Source: Lachnospiraceae bacterium (GTDB lineage: Bacteria > Bacillota > Clostridia > Lachnospirales > Anaerotignaceae). Taken from it: a stretch of 64,000 nt of DNA. Location: assembly GCA_910576545.1 (NCBI GenBank), contig CAJTKM010000014.1, positions 1-64,000 on the forward strand, read 5' to 3'. The translations under genes were made by a program, and so were the position numbers. How positions within the stretch are numbered: position 1 is the first letter of the stretch; every line of letters begins with the position of its first letter. Below the pieces are notes generated by a model. The model saw only the letters and a list, made by a program, of their open reading frames with translations, ran no database searches and had not been told where the DNA came from. Shown here in pieces: positions 7,318-16,180 of the stretch.

Positions 7318-10300
7318 CTATTTCACAAGGTTTTCCAGCCGGACAAGCCGTTCGATATCATTCGATACGTATACCGATGCTGCAAGATGCTGGTCATAGC
7401 GGATACAGCTGCCTACGTCCGGTCTGCGCGGCGAAATGACAACCTCGTTCAGCCGTCCCAGCGTCAGACTGCGCTCAAACGCCCGCTGGTATTCCTCTTC
7501 CAGCACCTGCAAAATATCCCTTGCGTTTTGCAGGCAGACCATGGAAAGGTCATAAACCGCCTCTTTTGACGCACCCCTGATAAAGCCGGGCATAACATAC
7601 GGCAGTATCAGATTGATGGAAGGTATCAGGTTGCCGTCCTCCTCCGTTTCCTGCTCCACGCTGTCCCCGCCCAAAAACGGATACATGGACGTTTCCACAA
7701 ACCATGTCCGCAAAGACGGGATAAAATACACGCTTTCGGCTTTCCTGCCCTGTATGTCCATCAGATCCTGCCCACGTCCGGAAAGTATGCCAACAATGAT
7801 GCGGTCGATTTCCACGTCCTCCGCCTGAAACAGCCGGTTCAGCTCCTTCATGCGGTAGCCCTTATGCAGGAGGTCGTCCGCCAGTATGACAGGACGCCGG
7901 AAGGATTTTATCATCTTCACCTGTGAAGCCAGCGGCAGGTACTGCGGAAATTCTGTGATACGGAAGGAACGGATATCCGGCCGGAACGCTTTTTCCGTAT
8001 GCAGTACCTTTGTAACCGTATTCGGAATTACGATGCCCTTCAAAATCTTGCCGAAGGGTACGCACATGCTTTCGCCCAGCTGACGTACAGGGAGCGATTC
8101 ACGCGGCACGCCATTTGCCTTTGTAATCAAATCGATCAGCCGGTTATGCATGATTCCTGCGTCAAAAGAAATCACCAGTTCGCCGGGATAGAGCTTCGTG
8201 AGGGCTGTCTGAAAGCGACAGTGCGCCTCCTTCAGTGTCCGCAGTACACGTTCGTTGCCGTTAAACGGCTCTTTCAAAACAGTCTGGACATTATGGTAGA
8301 GTGTGACAGGATTTTTCATGTCCACCACAAAGCACTCCCTTGCCCCGCCCGTTTCCAGCGGCAAAAAGCCCTGTCTTTCCAAAACCTCCGCATATTTTTT
8401 TCGCACACCGCCCTTTTTGGGGCTGAAAATGGCATAGGTCGCATCATCGCTCAGAGCTTTGGCAAGGGCTTCCGTCAGAAGAATCTGCTCCAGTTCGTCA
8501 ATCCGCGAATGTTCCCGCGAATAGCAGGCTGTTGCCAGCACAATTTTCCCCGAAGTATGCTCCCTGATATAGCTGGCGGTTCCCATATCGCCAAACTCGC
8601 GGTAAAGTTCTGTAGTGGCAAGCGTACGCCAGATAATCGCGCCTTCCAGACGCGTTTCCCCTTCATGATTCAGCACAACCGTCATACGGGCATTTTCCTC
8701 CGCGAACGCCTCCAGAAGGGGCGCGGCAGTTTCTGTGCTGCTCAGCCCGCGCCGAAGCTGTTCCTCCCCTTCCCAGCCTGCAGCAAAATGGACAATTTCC
8801 ACAGCCTCTGTCTTCAAAAGCTGTTTATACTGCGGTTCGCGCAGATAAAGGCTGTTTTCATAAATATAATTCTGTGCCACAGGGTCAATGAGGTTGGAAA
8901 TATCGCGGTTATTGTCAATGTTTTCCCGAATGCGCGTAGAACTGATGTCCTCAAAATGCGTCGGCAGTTTCAGTTCAACAACGCCGCCCTGTATGGCGGC
9001 ATAGGCATTGTCGTGCCGCTCCGCGCCGCTCTGTCCGCTTTCCCGCCGAAACAGGATATGCGGGAAGGTATGGATGGAGTGTTCCTCCGGTTCTTTGCGG
9101 TAAGAAGAAGCGTTCTGCACCACATCGCTCCCCGCCACCATATAGACCTCTTTCTCCGGAAACAGTCCCCGCAGTTGCTCCAAATCGGCAGGGTTGGCAA
9201 TGTTTACAGGAATATTTTCCGGGAAAAGATAGATGTTTTCCTCGTTCGCAACGGAAATATTCAATATCTTCCGCCGCACCATATGCGGCTGTGTTTTTTT
9301 CGACCACGAAAATTCGTCCAACGCAAGATAAACCATAAAGCCCATATCGCGAATTTCTCTGGCAATCTCCTTATGCCCCAGCGAAAAGGGGTCGAATGTA
9401 CCGGGAAAAAACGCCACACGCCCCGGCTCCTGAAAGCGGAGCGCGCCATAGCGGAACTGGTAATCACTGATAAAGCGGTAAATATGGTTCCATGCCATCG
9501 TATCGTTGAAGAACGTCAGTTCCGGCGGATTGTCGCGCCCACATAGGGAAAGCAGTTTTTTCCCAAGGAAAGCGAAAATATCCTTTTTCTCCTGTAATGA
9601 AAGCGTATCCATGCCGAACAGCTCATGTCCTATAACATAGAACGCCTCGCGGCTGACGTTTTCCTGATAGCTTGCCACGCCGCTCAGAAGCATGCCCAGC
9701 ATTTTTTTCCAGCGGGCGCGGTTGATGGCGATATACTCCGGAAAACGACGCAGATAGCCGCCGTAATGCCGTAGCATCACGCCCAGCGTATCCAAAGCAA
9801 CACTGGCAATCCTGTCATTCGTGCTGATTAACAGACGACGCAGGTCAATCAGAAATTCGTCCAGCTCCTTCGGATGGAGGTACATGGCGTATTCCCCGAG
9901 ATACTGCGGGATATATTTGGAAAACTCAAATTCGCCGATTTCCAGCCCCTTTGTCAGCTCTATGGCAACCTCGTTCCGCTGGTCCCATGAAAGCAAAGGC
10001 GCGAGCCGGACGAGCGTTTCCCCCGCATAATGGCGCACACTGACCTGGTCGCTGGTTTTCAGCAGATTGGAAAGGTGTGTAGCAACGTGCAGCTTCGGCA
10101 TTGCCACGCCACGCCGCACACGCTCATACAGCAGTTCCATGTTTATAATTTTGATTTTCCAGGGCGTAGCAGATTTCAGGTTTTCCAGAAAAATATCGGA
10201 AACTACACGCCCGTCCTCAAAAATGCGGTGAAAGGACAGCCCGCTGATACGGTGTAGTATCCCGTAGGCTTCACCAATGAGGTAGAGCAGGAATTGCAGG

Positions 10301-12165
10301 CTGACATTGCCCCTTGCCGATATTTTTTCCACGATCCGGAACACCCTTTCGCCCGCGTCCTCCATGCCGGAAAAGGTTTCCGCCATATCTTTAAGGGCTA
10401 GGAGGGCAGCCGCGCGCAGTTCCAGAGAAACACGCACAGAATATGCCTCCAGAAAATCCAGAAAAACAGCCCTTTCCCCTTCCCCCAGCAATCCAGCCGG
10501 CACAGATGACATGGTATCCAGCAGGACAAAGGCGGTGTCCTCCTCCCAGTCCGTTTTTTTGTAATATTCCAGCAAAAGTGCGATGTATGCCGCCCCCTGC
10601 TCCTGCTTGCTGTTCTGTGCCAGAGCAGTCACGACACGTTTCAGCCCATAGCCCAGCCAGCGTTTGTGACGGTCTATCATCTTATGGTCGGGCTCTACAA
10701 TCTGCCGCAGATACCGCTCCCACATATCGTGGCTTGTCACCTCATCCAGAACGATATCTGCATCGGTCGGCAATTCCTTGCCATATTCCACGTCATACCG
10801 TGCAATGATATTACCGAGCAGGTCTGCCGCCTGTCTGCGAATGTCGCCCTCTCTGTGGAACATCAGTTCATAGAGAAAGCCCAGCGCCATCTGTTTCTGC
10901 TTCTGCGTCATATAGGTGAAATATTCCGAAAAAATATTCAGGTAGGCGCGGGAATTTTTCCAGTCACGAGTGCTCCGCGCCGCCTCCAAAATATCGCCAA
11001 ATGAGGTTTCGCGGCTCAGCTTATGCATCAGGCGGATATTATGGTCAACTGCCGTACGCTTGAAAGCCTCTACGGTTTCCTCCGCCGTCAGCAGGGCGCG
11101 TTCCTTCTGCCGGACAGCTGCCAGTCCTTCCTCCGTCAGTTCCACATTCACGCCCAGCGCACACATATATTCCTCAAAATCCTCAAGGCGCGAATAGACA
11201 TGGCGGTAACGTTCTTCCTTTGCCGCGTCCACATTGTCCAGCTTATCCAGAATAACGCGGAAAGAATCTTCCAGAGTATAAAAACCCATGATTTCCCTGC
11301 CGTTTTCATAGCCCCTGCTTTTTACGCGGAAATCAGCATAAATCAGCAGCAGAGATTCCACAGTCAGGTTTTCCAGCTCCAAATCCCACGTGGAGTGGTT
11401 CGCGGCAATATGCCCGATGTCTTCCAACGAGTGCCCGCGGAACCAGATATCCGTATAATAATAATGCAGATAAGGAATCCGCCTGACCTCACTGTCCCTG
11501 CATCCATATTTACCGATATCATGCCCTGCCGCCGCACCGGAAATCAGTCCCAAATCGACCGGCACGCCTGCCTCTGCCAGCTGCCTGCCAACGTGCATGG
11601 CAACATGATGCACTCCTGCAACGTGTGCCAGTGTGTCAAACGGCATGACCTCCCGCCCAAGCCGCATCAGTTCATATATCCACTGCCCGCGAAAACATTC
11701 CAGAAAACGCCCATACTCCTCCCGATAAGGGCTTTCTGCAACCTCTCGCTCCTCCGCAAACGCAAAATCCCGCGTTCGCGAAAAAGGCAGACGTTCGCGC
11801 TCCTGTTCCATGAACACCCGCAAAGCCGCCAGATAAAAGAAAACCGCCCCGCGCGGCAGAGGTTCCAGCGAAATATCCTTTCGGGCAGGGTAAATCTCCC
11901 GTATAAGAAAACGGTAGGTATAGGCGAGCCAGCCCTCCTGCGGCGTTTTCCCTGCAAGCGTTTCCATTGCCTCCGCGCAGAGTTCCAGCACAGCGGCACA
12001 GGAAACCTCCCCGCGCAGGATATCCTCCAGCCCATCCAACCAGCGTTCCCGCTGCAGCAGGGAAAGGACGGTCTTTTTTTTCAGTCCCGCTTTCCGCAGA
12101 AAGCTCTTTTCCGTCAGCGCGACCAGAAGCGTTTTGTAAAATACATGGATTTGTTTTTTTTGCAT
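7318..12165 (-). CDS. Giant multidomain protein: HD domain, helical repeats, NadD-like nucleotidyltransferase, PRTase-like C-terminus
   Basis: The product has 1615 residues in one uninterrupted frame, starting at ATG 12165 after AAAGGG. About 180-320 is an HD phosphohydrolase-like domain (VAGVHHVAMHVG with His187, GHDIGKYG with His215-Asp216, AANHSTWD, YADFR). About 350-900 is helical, resembling HEAT/ARM repeats. About 915-1105 is a nucleotidyltransferase of the NadD/CoaD superfamily: FFPGTFDPFSLGHKEI near 917 and ISSTRIRENI near 1072. About 1110-1280 has a possible GNAT-like fold. Near 1424 PVILADDLLHKGYRMKEL resembles a phosphoribosyltransferase PRPP loop. The activities suggest nucleotide or NAD-type metabolism, but the substrate is unknown. 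Related large proteins may exist in other Clostridia. Confidence 0.75.
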   Translation of the reverse strand: MQKKQIHVFYKTLLVALTEKSFLRKAGLKKKTVLSLLQRERWLDGLEDILRGEVSCAAVLELCAEAMETLAGKTPQEGWLAYTYRFLIREIYPARKDISLEPLPRGAVFFYLAALRVFMEQERERLPFSRTRDFAFAEEREVAESPYREEYGRFLECFRGQWIYELMRLGREVMPFDTLAHVAGVHHVAMHVGRQLAEAGVPVDLGLISGAAAGHDIGKYGCRDSEVRRIPYLHYYYTDIWFRGHSLEDIGHIAANHSTWDLELENLTVESLLLIYADFRVKSRGYENGREIMGFYTLEDSFRVILDKLDNVDAAKEERYRHVYSRLEDFEEYMCALGVNVELTEEGLAAVRQKERALLTAEETVEAFKRTAVDHNIRLMHKLSRETSFGDILEAARSTRDWKNSRAYLNIFSEYFTYMTQKQKQMALGFLYELMFHREGDIRRQAADLLGNIIARYDVEYGKELPTDADIVLDEVTSHDMWERYLRQIVEPDHKMIDRHKRWLGYGLKRVVTALAQNSKQEQGAAYIALLLEYYKKTDWEEDTAFVLLDTMSSVPAGLLGEGERAVFLDFLEAYSVRVSLELRAAALLALKDMAETFSGMEDAGERVFRIVEKISARGNVSLQFLLYLIGEAYGILHRISGLSFHRIFEDGRVVSDIFLENLKSATPWKIKIINMELLYERVRRGVAMPKLHVATHLSNLLKTSDQVSVRHYAGETLVRLAPLLSWDQRNEVAIELTKGLEIGEFEFSKYIPQYLGEYAMYLHPKELDEFLIDLRRLLISTNDRIASVALDTLGVMLRHYGGYLRRFPEYIAINRARWKKMLGMLLSGVASYQENVSREAFYVIGHELFGMDTLSLQEKKDIFAFLGKKLLSLCGRDNPPELTFFNDTMAWNHIYRFISDYQFRYGALRFQEPGRVAFFPGTFDPFSLGHKEIAREIRDMGFMVYLALDEFSWSKKTQPHMVRRKILNISVANEENIYLFPENIPVNIANPADLEQLRGLFPEKEVYMVAGSDVVQNASSYRKEPEEHSIHTFPHILFRRESGQSGAERHDNAYAAIQGGVVELKLPTHFEDISSTRIRENIDNNRDISNLIDPVAQNYIYENSLYLREPQYKQLLKTEAVEIVHFAAGWEGEEQLRRGLSSTETAAPLLEAFAEENARMTVVLNHEGETRLEGAIIWRTLATTELYREFGDMGTASYIREHTSGKIVLATACYSREHSRIDELEQILLTEALAKALSDDATYAIFSPKKGGVRKKYAEVLERQGFLPLETGGARECFVVDMKNPVTLYHNVQTVLKEPFNGNERVLRTLKEAHCRFQTALTKLYPGELVISFDAGIMHNRLIDLITKANGVPRESLPVRQLGESMCVPFGKILKGIVIPNTVTKVLHTEKAFRPDIRSFRITEFPQYLPLASQVKMIKSFRRPVILADDLLHKGYRMKELNRLFQAEDVEIDRIIVGILSGRGQDLMDIQGRKAESVYFIPSLRTWFVETSMYPFLGGDSVEQETEEDGNLIPSINLILPYVMPGFIRGASKEAVYDLSMVCLQNARDILQVLEEEYQRAFERSLTLGRLNEVVISPRRPDVGSCIRYDQHLAASVYVSNDIERLVRLENLVK

Positions 12166-12398
12166 AGACAGTCCCTTTCTGTTGGTTTTCTTATTATTTT
12201 AACATTCCTCCCCTGTCCTTTCAATAGAAATCCTATTGTTTCAGACATTTCCAAAATACATGGTTTTTTCTAATCATTTCTATTCTTTTTGCTCTATATA
12301 TATTTTTTTTGCATAACTCAATCATATAAATAGAATCGTTTATCCCCTATATTTATCAGAAATATATTGAATTTTCCGCATTTTTACCATGTCACATG

Positions 12399-12450
12399 AT
12401 TGATTGATTAAATTTATTATTTTCTCTTGACAATCAGCAAATTGATTGAT
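12399..12450. promoter_or_regulatory. Direct repeat ATTGATTGAT x2 at the citrate synthase promoter
   Basis: Exact 10-bp repeats at 12399-12408 and 12441-12450, 42 bp apart start to start (about four helical turns). The first lies upstream of the -35 and the second runs into the -10. The placement suits a repressor or activator operator; the regulator is unknown. Confidence 0.35.
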
Positions 12451-12455
12451 ATATT
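12427..12455 (+). promoter_or_regulatory. Sigma-A-type promoter of the citrate synthase operon
   Basis: TTGACA at 12427-12432 and TATATT at 12450-12455 are separated by exactly 17 bases. Predicted transcription start is near 12462, giving a leader of about 80 bases before the TTG start at 12541. Confidence 0.75.
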
Positions 12456-12540
12456 TTATAAATAAAACAAACACTGCAAAACAAATGCACTTCCCGCGCA
12501 GACAGCAAAAACGCGGGAACCACAGAAAGGGTGATACTGT

Positions 12541-13917
12541 TTGATTTCATATAATAAGAGGAAAAACCTGCTGGAGCTGCGAAAATATAAATACAGCTTG
12601 CAGGACGTAGCCGAGCCAAACCTTTACCGGGATAATTTTACATACGATGAAATACCCAAATGTACATTTAACTACCGCCTTGTCCCGATGAACATGCCCG
12701 ATGAAATATGGATAACAGATACCACCTTTCGGGACGGGCAGCAGGCAAGGACGCCGTATACCGTCCAGCAGATTGCCACGCTTTACGAAATGCTGCACCG
12801 TTTGGGCGGCCCTAATGGTAAGATACGCCAGTGCGAATTTTTCGTTTACAGCGAAAACGACCGCAGGGCAATCGAGGCCTGTCGGGAAATGGGTTTTGCA
12901 TTCCCTGAAATTACAGGCTGGATACGCGCCACAACGGAAGACTTCAAGCTGGTGAAAAATATGGGATTGAAGGAATGCGGCATACTGACAAGCTGCTCGG
13001 ATTACCATATCTTCAATAAACTGCACAAGACCAGAAAAGAAGCCATGGAGGACTATCTGCATATCGTGGAATCCGCGCTGGATATGGGTATCGTCCCCCG
13101 CTGCCATTTCGAGGACAGCACCCGCGCCGACCTTTACGGCTTTGTCATCCCTTTTGCAACGGAATTGCAGAAGCTGATGGAAAAATACCAGCTTCCCGTA
13201 AAAATCCGTATCTGCGATACCATGGGCTATGGCGTGCCTTACCCCGGCGTAACCCCGCCAATCAGCGTTCCCGCCATCATTTACGGCCTGAACCACTTCG
13301 CGGAATTTCCCAGCGAGCTGCTGGAATGGCACGGGCATAATGATTTTTACAAGGCTGTTGTCAACGCGACTACCGCATGGCTTTACGGCGCATCCGCGGT
13401 CAATACTTCCCTGCTGGGCATTGGCGAACGTACCGGCAACACACCGCTGGAAGCTATGGTTATGGAATATGCCCAGATGCGCGGCACGCTGGACGGCATG
13501 GACCCCACCGTCATTACGGAAATCGCAGAATATTTTGAAAAAGAACTGGATTACCGGATTCCTGACAGGACGCCTTTCGTCGGCAGGGATTTCAATGTTA
13601 CCCGCGCAGGGATACACGCTGACGGCGTTTTCAAGGACGAAGAAATCTACAATATTTTCAATACAGAAAAAATCCTTAACCGCCCGCTCAGCGTGGAAAT
13701 CAACAAAAATTCCGGCCTTGCCGGCATCGCCTACTGGCTGAACCAGTATCTGAAACGCACAGGCGACGATATGCTCAGCAAAAACTCTCCGGAGGCAGCT
13801 TTGCTGAAAGACTGGGTCGATCAGCAATATGACAACGGGCGCGTGACCTTTATCAGCAAAGAGGAAATGGAGGACGCTGTGAAACGGCTGACACCGCACC
13901 TTTTGGAAAACGCGTAA
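12541..13917 (+). CDS. Re-citrate synthase (isopropylmalate/homocitrate synthase-like)
   Basis: The 458-residue protein belongs to the DRE-TIM metallolyase family: ITDTTFRDGQQAR is the catalytic/metal loop and LEWHGHNDFYKAVVNATTAWL carries the HxH-type metal ligands. The N-terminal VAEPNLYRDNF and the RQCEFFVYS region match the Clostridium kluyveri type Re-citrate synthase, which condenses acetyl-CoA and oxaloacetate with Re stereochemistry, more than leuA or nifV, and it lacks the LeuA regulatory domain. The start is a TTG preceded by AAAGGGTGA. Aconitase and isocitrate dehydrogenase follow on the same strand, which supports a role in 2-oxoglutarate (glutamate) synthesis. Homocitrate synthase is the main alternative. 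Confidence 0.85.
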   Translation: MISYNKRKNLLELRKYKYSLQDVAEPNLYRDNFTYDEIPKCTFNYRLVPMNMPDEIWITDTTFRDGQQARTPYTVQQIATLYEMLHRLGGPNGKIRQCEFFVYSENDRRAIEACREMGFAFPEITGWIRATTEDFKLVKNMGLKECGILTSCSDYHIFNKLHKTRKEAMEDYLHIVESALDMGIVPRCHFEDSTRADLYGFVIPFATELQKLMEKYQLPVKIRICDTMGYGVPYPGVTPPISVPAIIYGLNHFAEFPSELLEWHGHNDFYKAVVNATTAWLYGASAVNTSLLGIGERTGNTPLEAMVMEYAQMRGTLDGMDPTVITEIAEYFEKELDYRIPDRTPFVGRDFNVTRAGIHADGVFKDEEIYNIFNTEKILNRPLSVEINKNSGLAGIAYWLNQYLKRTGDDMLSKNSPEAALLKDWVDQQYDNGRVTFISKEEMEDAVKRLTPHLLENA

Positions 13918-13966
13918 CACAAGATAAGGCAACCCATTCCCAAAAGAAACAAGGAGGAACAAAATT

Positions 13967-15901
13967 ATGGGACTGAATATCACTGAAAAACTCATCAAAA
14001 GCCATCTGGTCAGCGGAGAAATGACCGCCGGAAAGGAAATATCCATCAAAATAGACCAGACGCTGACGCAGGATTCCACCGGTACAATGGCGTATCTGCA
14101 ATTTGAAGCCATCGGCATTCCGCGCGTTAAAACAGAAAAATCCGTTGCGTATATCGACCACAATACCCTTCAGACAGGCTTTGAAAACGCTGATGACCAT
14201 AAATACATACAGACCGTAGCCAGAAAACATGGTGTTTATTTTTCCAAGCCCGGCAACGGTATTTGCCATCAGGTGCATCTGGAACGCTTCGGCAAGCCCG
14301 GCAAAACCCTCCTCGGCTCTGACAGCCATACCCCCACCGGCGGCGGCATCGGCATGCTTGCCATCGGCGCGGGCGGACTGGATGTTGCGGTCGCAATGGG
14401 CGGCGGCGCGTATTACCTGACGATGCCAAAGGTCTGCCGCATCAACCTGACTGGAAAGCTCAGTCCCTGGGTGACCGCAAAAGATGTAATTCTGGAGGTC
14501 CTGCGGCGGCTCTCCGTAAAAGGCGGCGTAGGCAAGGTTATGGAATATGCGGGCGAAGGCATAAAAACGCTCAGCGTTCCCCAGCGCGCAACGATTACAA
14601 ACATGGGTGCGGAGCTGGGCGCAACAACGTCCGTTTTCCCCAGTGATGACGTAACACGCGCTTTCCTCAAGGCACAGGGCAGAGAGGACGACTGGACGCC
14701 CCTTTCCGCCGATGCAGACGCGGTTTATGACGAGGAAGTCACCATCGCGCTGGACGAGATACAGCCGCTTGTTGCCTGCCCGCACAGCCCTGACAATATC
14801 AAAACTGTGCAGGAGATTGAAGGGCTTGCCGTTGACCAGGTTGCCATCGGCAGCTGCACCAACTCCTCTTATACAGACATGATGACGGTTGCCGCTCTTC
14901 TCAAGGGCAAGACCGTTGACCCGAATGTCAGCCTTGTTATCGCCCCCGGCTCCAAACAGGTTATGAATATGCTGGCGGCAAACGGCGCGCTGGCAGACAT
15001 CATTTCGGCAGGCGCAAGGATACTCGAATGTGGCTGTGGTCCCTGCATCGGCATGGGACAGGCACCCGCAACGAACGCCGTTTCCCTGAGGACAGTTAAC
15101 CGTAACTTCGAAGGGCGCAGCGGCACAAAATCTGCACAGGTTTATATTGTTAGCCCCGAAACAGCCGTTGCAAGCGCGCTTTCCGGCAGACTGACAGACC
15201 CGCATGCGCTGGGCGATGCACCGCTGGTTTCCATGCCGGAGCATTTTATGGTAAATGATAACCTCATACTGCCTCCCGCACCGGAGGGCGAATGTGTGAA
15301 GGTCGTACGGGGACCGAATATACAGCCTTTCCCGAAAAACACCAAGATTCCCAAGGAATTGAAAGGCGGCGCACTGATTAAGGTCGGTGACAATATCACC
15401 ACTGACCATATCATGCCTTCTAACGCAAAGCTGCTCCCCTTCCGCTCCAACGTGCCTTATCTGGCGGATTACTGCCTGACGCCCTGTGATGCGGAATTCC
15501 CCGCACGGGCAAAAACGGCCGGCGGCGGTTTTATCATTGCCGGACAGAACTATGGGCAGGGCAGCAGCCGTGAACATGCCGCGCTTGCGCCTTTGCAGCT
15601 TGGCGTGAAAGGCGTTATCGCGAAGTCCTTCGCCAGAATACATATGGCGAACTTAATCAACAACGGTATCCTGCCGCTTGTGTTCGTTAATGAATGGGAT
15701 TATGACAGCATCCAGCTGGGTGATGAATTTATCATTAAATATGCCGCCGACCAGGTTTCCGGCGCGGCAGAAGGGCAGAACGTTATGGTAACACTGCTGC
15801 GCACAGGCGAGGAGATTCCGACAAGGCTGAATATTTCTGCAAGGCAGAGGGATATCCTGCTTGCCGGAGGTCTGTTGAATTATACAAAAGAAGGACAGTA
15901 A
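13967..15901 (+). CDS. Aconitate hydratase (short bacterial type)
   Basis: The 644-residue protein interconverts citrate and isocitrate with a [4Fe-4S] cluster. Cluster cysteines are visible in GSCTNSSYTDM (about 296) and ECGCGPCIGMGQAP (about 355-360). The swivel domain shows GQNYGQGSSREHAALAPL and SFARIHMANLINNG. The length fits the compact aconitase subfamily (about 640-660 residues) rather than the 900-residue AcnA. It starts 49 bases after the citrate synthase, with AAGGAGG upstream. Its TAA stop is shared with the left TAA repeat of the MITE-like element at 15902. Confidence 0.92.
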   Translation: MGLNITEKLIKSHLVSGEMTAGKEISIKIDQTLTQDSTGTMAYLQFEAIGIPRVKTEKSVAYIDHNTLQTGFENADDHKYIQTVARKHGVYFSKPGNGICHQVHLERFGKPGKTLLGSDSHTPTGGGIGMLAIGAGGLDVAVAMGGGAYYLTMPKVCRINLTGKLSPWVTAKDVILEVLRRLSVKGGVGKVMEYAGEGIKTLSVPQRATITNMGAELGATTSVFPSDDVTRAFLKAQGREDDWTPLSADADAVYDEEVTIALDEIQPLVACPHSPDNIKTVQEIEGLAVDQVAIGSCTNSSYTDMMTVAALLKGKTVDPNVSLVIAPGSKQVMNMLAANGALADIISAGARILECGCGPCIGMGQAPATNAVSLRTVNRNFEGRSGTKSAQVYIVSPETAVASALSGRLTDPHALGDAPLVSMPEHFMVNDNLILPPAPEGECVKVVRGPNIQPFPKNTKIPKELKGGALIKVGDNITTDHIMPSNAKLLPFRSNVPYLADYCLTPCDAEFPARAKTAGGGFIIAGQNYGQGSSREHAALAPLQLGVKGVIAKSFARIHMANLINNGILPLVFVNEWDYDSIQLGDEFIIKYAADQVSGAAEGQNVMVTLLRTGEEIPTRLNISARQRDILLAGGLLNYTKEGQ

Positions 15902-16063
15902 GAACTTATCCGTAAATAAGATACGTGCAGATTGCACAGCCAGATTTTCCGGCAGGCAGGGAGCTTTTTGCAGGCGTACCGGGTGGTACGGCAGGGAAAT
16001 GCGACAAGACTGCCGGAAAAGATGAAGCAGGATGTGCGCAGATAATTTACGGATAGGTTCTAA
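15899..16063 (+). mobile_element. MITE-like element, copy A (TAA target duplication)
   Basis: The core 15902-16060 (159 bp) begins GAACTTATCCGTAAAT and ends with the inverted counterpart ATTTACGGATAGGTTC. TAA flanks it on both sides (15899-15901 and 16061-16063), as for a 3-bp target duplication. Inner arms TTTTCCGGCAG (15945-15955) and CTGCCGGAAAA (16010-16020) also pair, and the apex has GTACC/GGTAC, so the whole element can fold into one long imperfect hairpin. It has no ORF. Related copies are at 35412 (inverted) and 45530. The left TAA is the aconitase stop codon. Confidence 0.8.
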
Positions 16064-16180
16064 GGACAGAAGCAATCAAAAAGGTCTTTGCAGGAGGGGG
16101 CTTCTTTTCGGGAGTGCATGAAGAACCGAACACTATCCCCCTTTTACTGCAATTTATTTTCATTTATCTGGAGGAGCAAA

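Larger units (their letters stand above)
12166..12540. other. AT-rich divergent intergenic region
   Basis: This 375-bp gap separates the giant gene (minus) from the citrate synthase (plus). It is visibly AT-rich. It holds the promoter at 12427-12455 and two exact copies of ATTGATTGAT (12399-12408 and 12441-12450). No RNA gene or ORF with a ribosome binding site was seen. Confidence 0.7.

Noticed and set aside
7999-9546. Plus-strand open frame of about 515 codons
   Set aside because: Antisense to the 1615-residue gene, which has clear domains in its own frame.
12547-14163. Minus-strand open frame of about 538 codons
   Set aside because: Antisense to Re-citrate synthase and aconitase, with no family pattern.
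13853-15643. Minus-strand open frame of about 596 codons
   Set aside because: Antisense to aconitase, whose motifs are complete on the plus strand.
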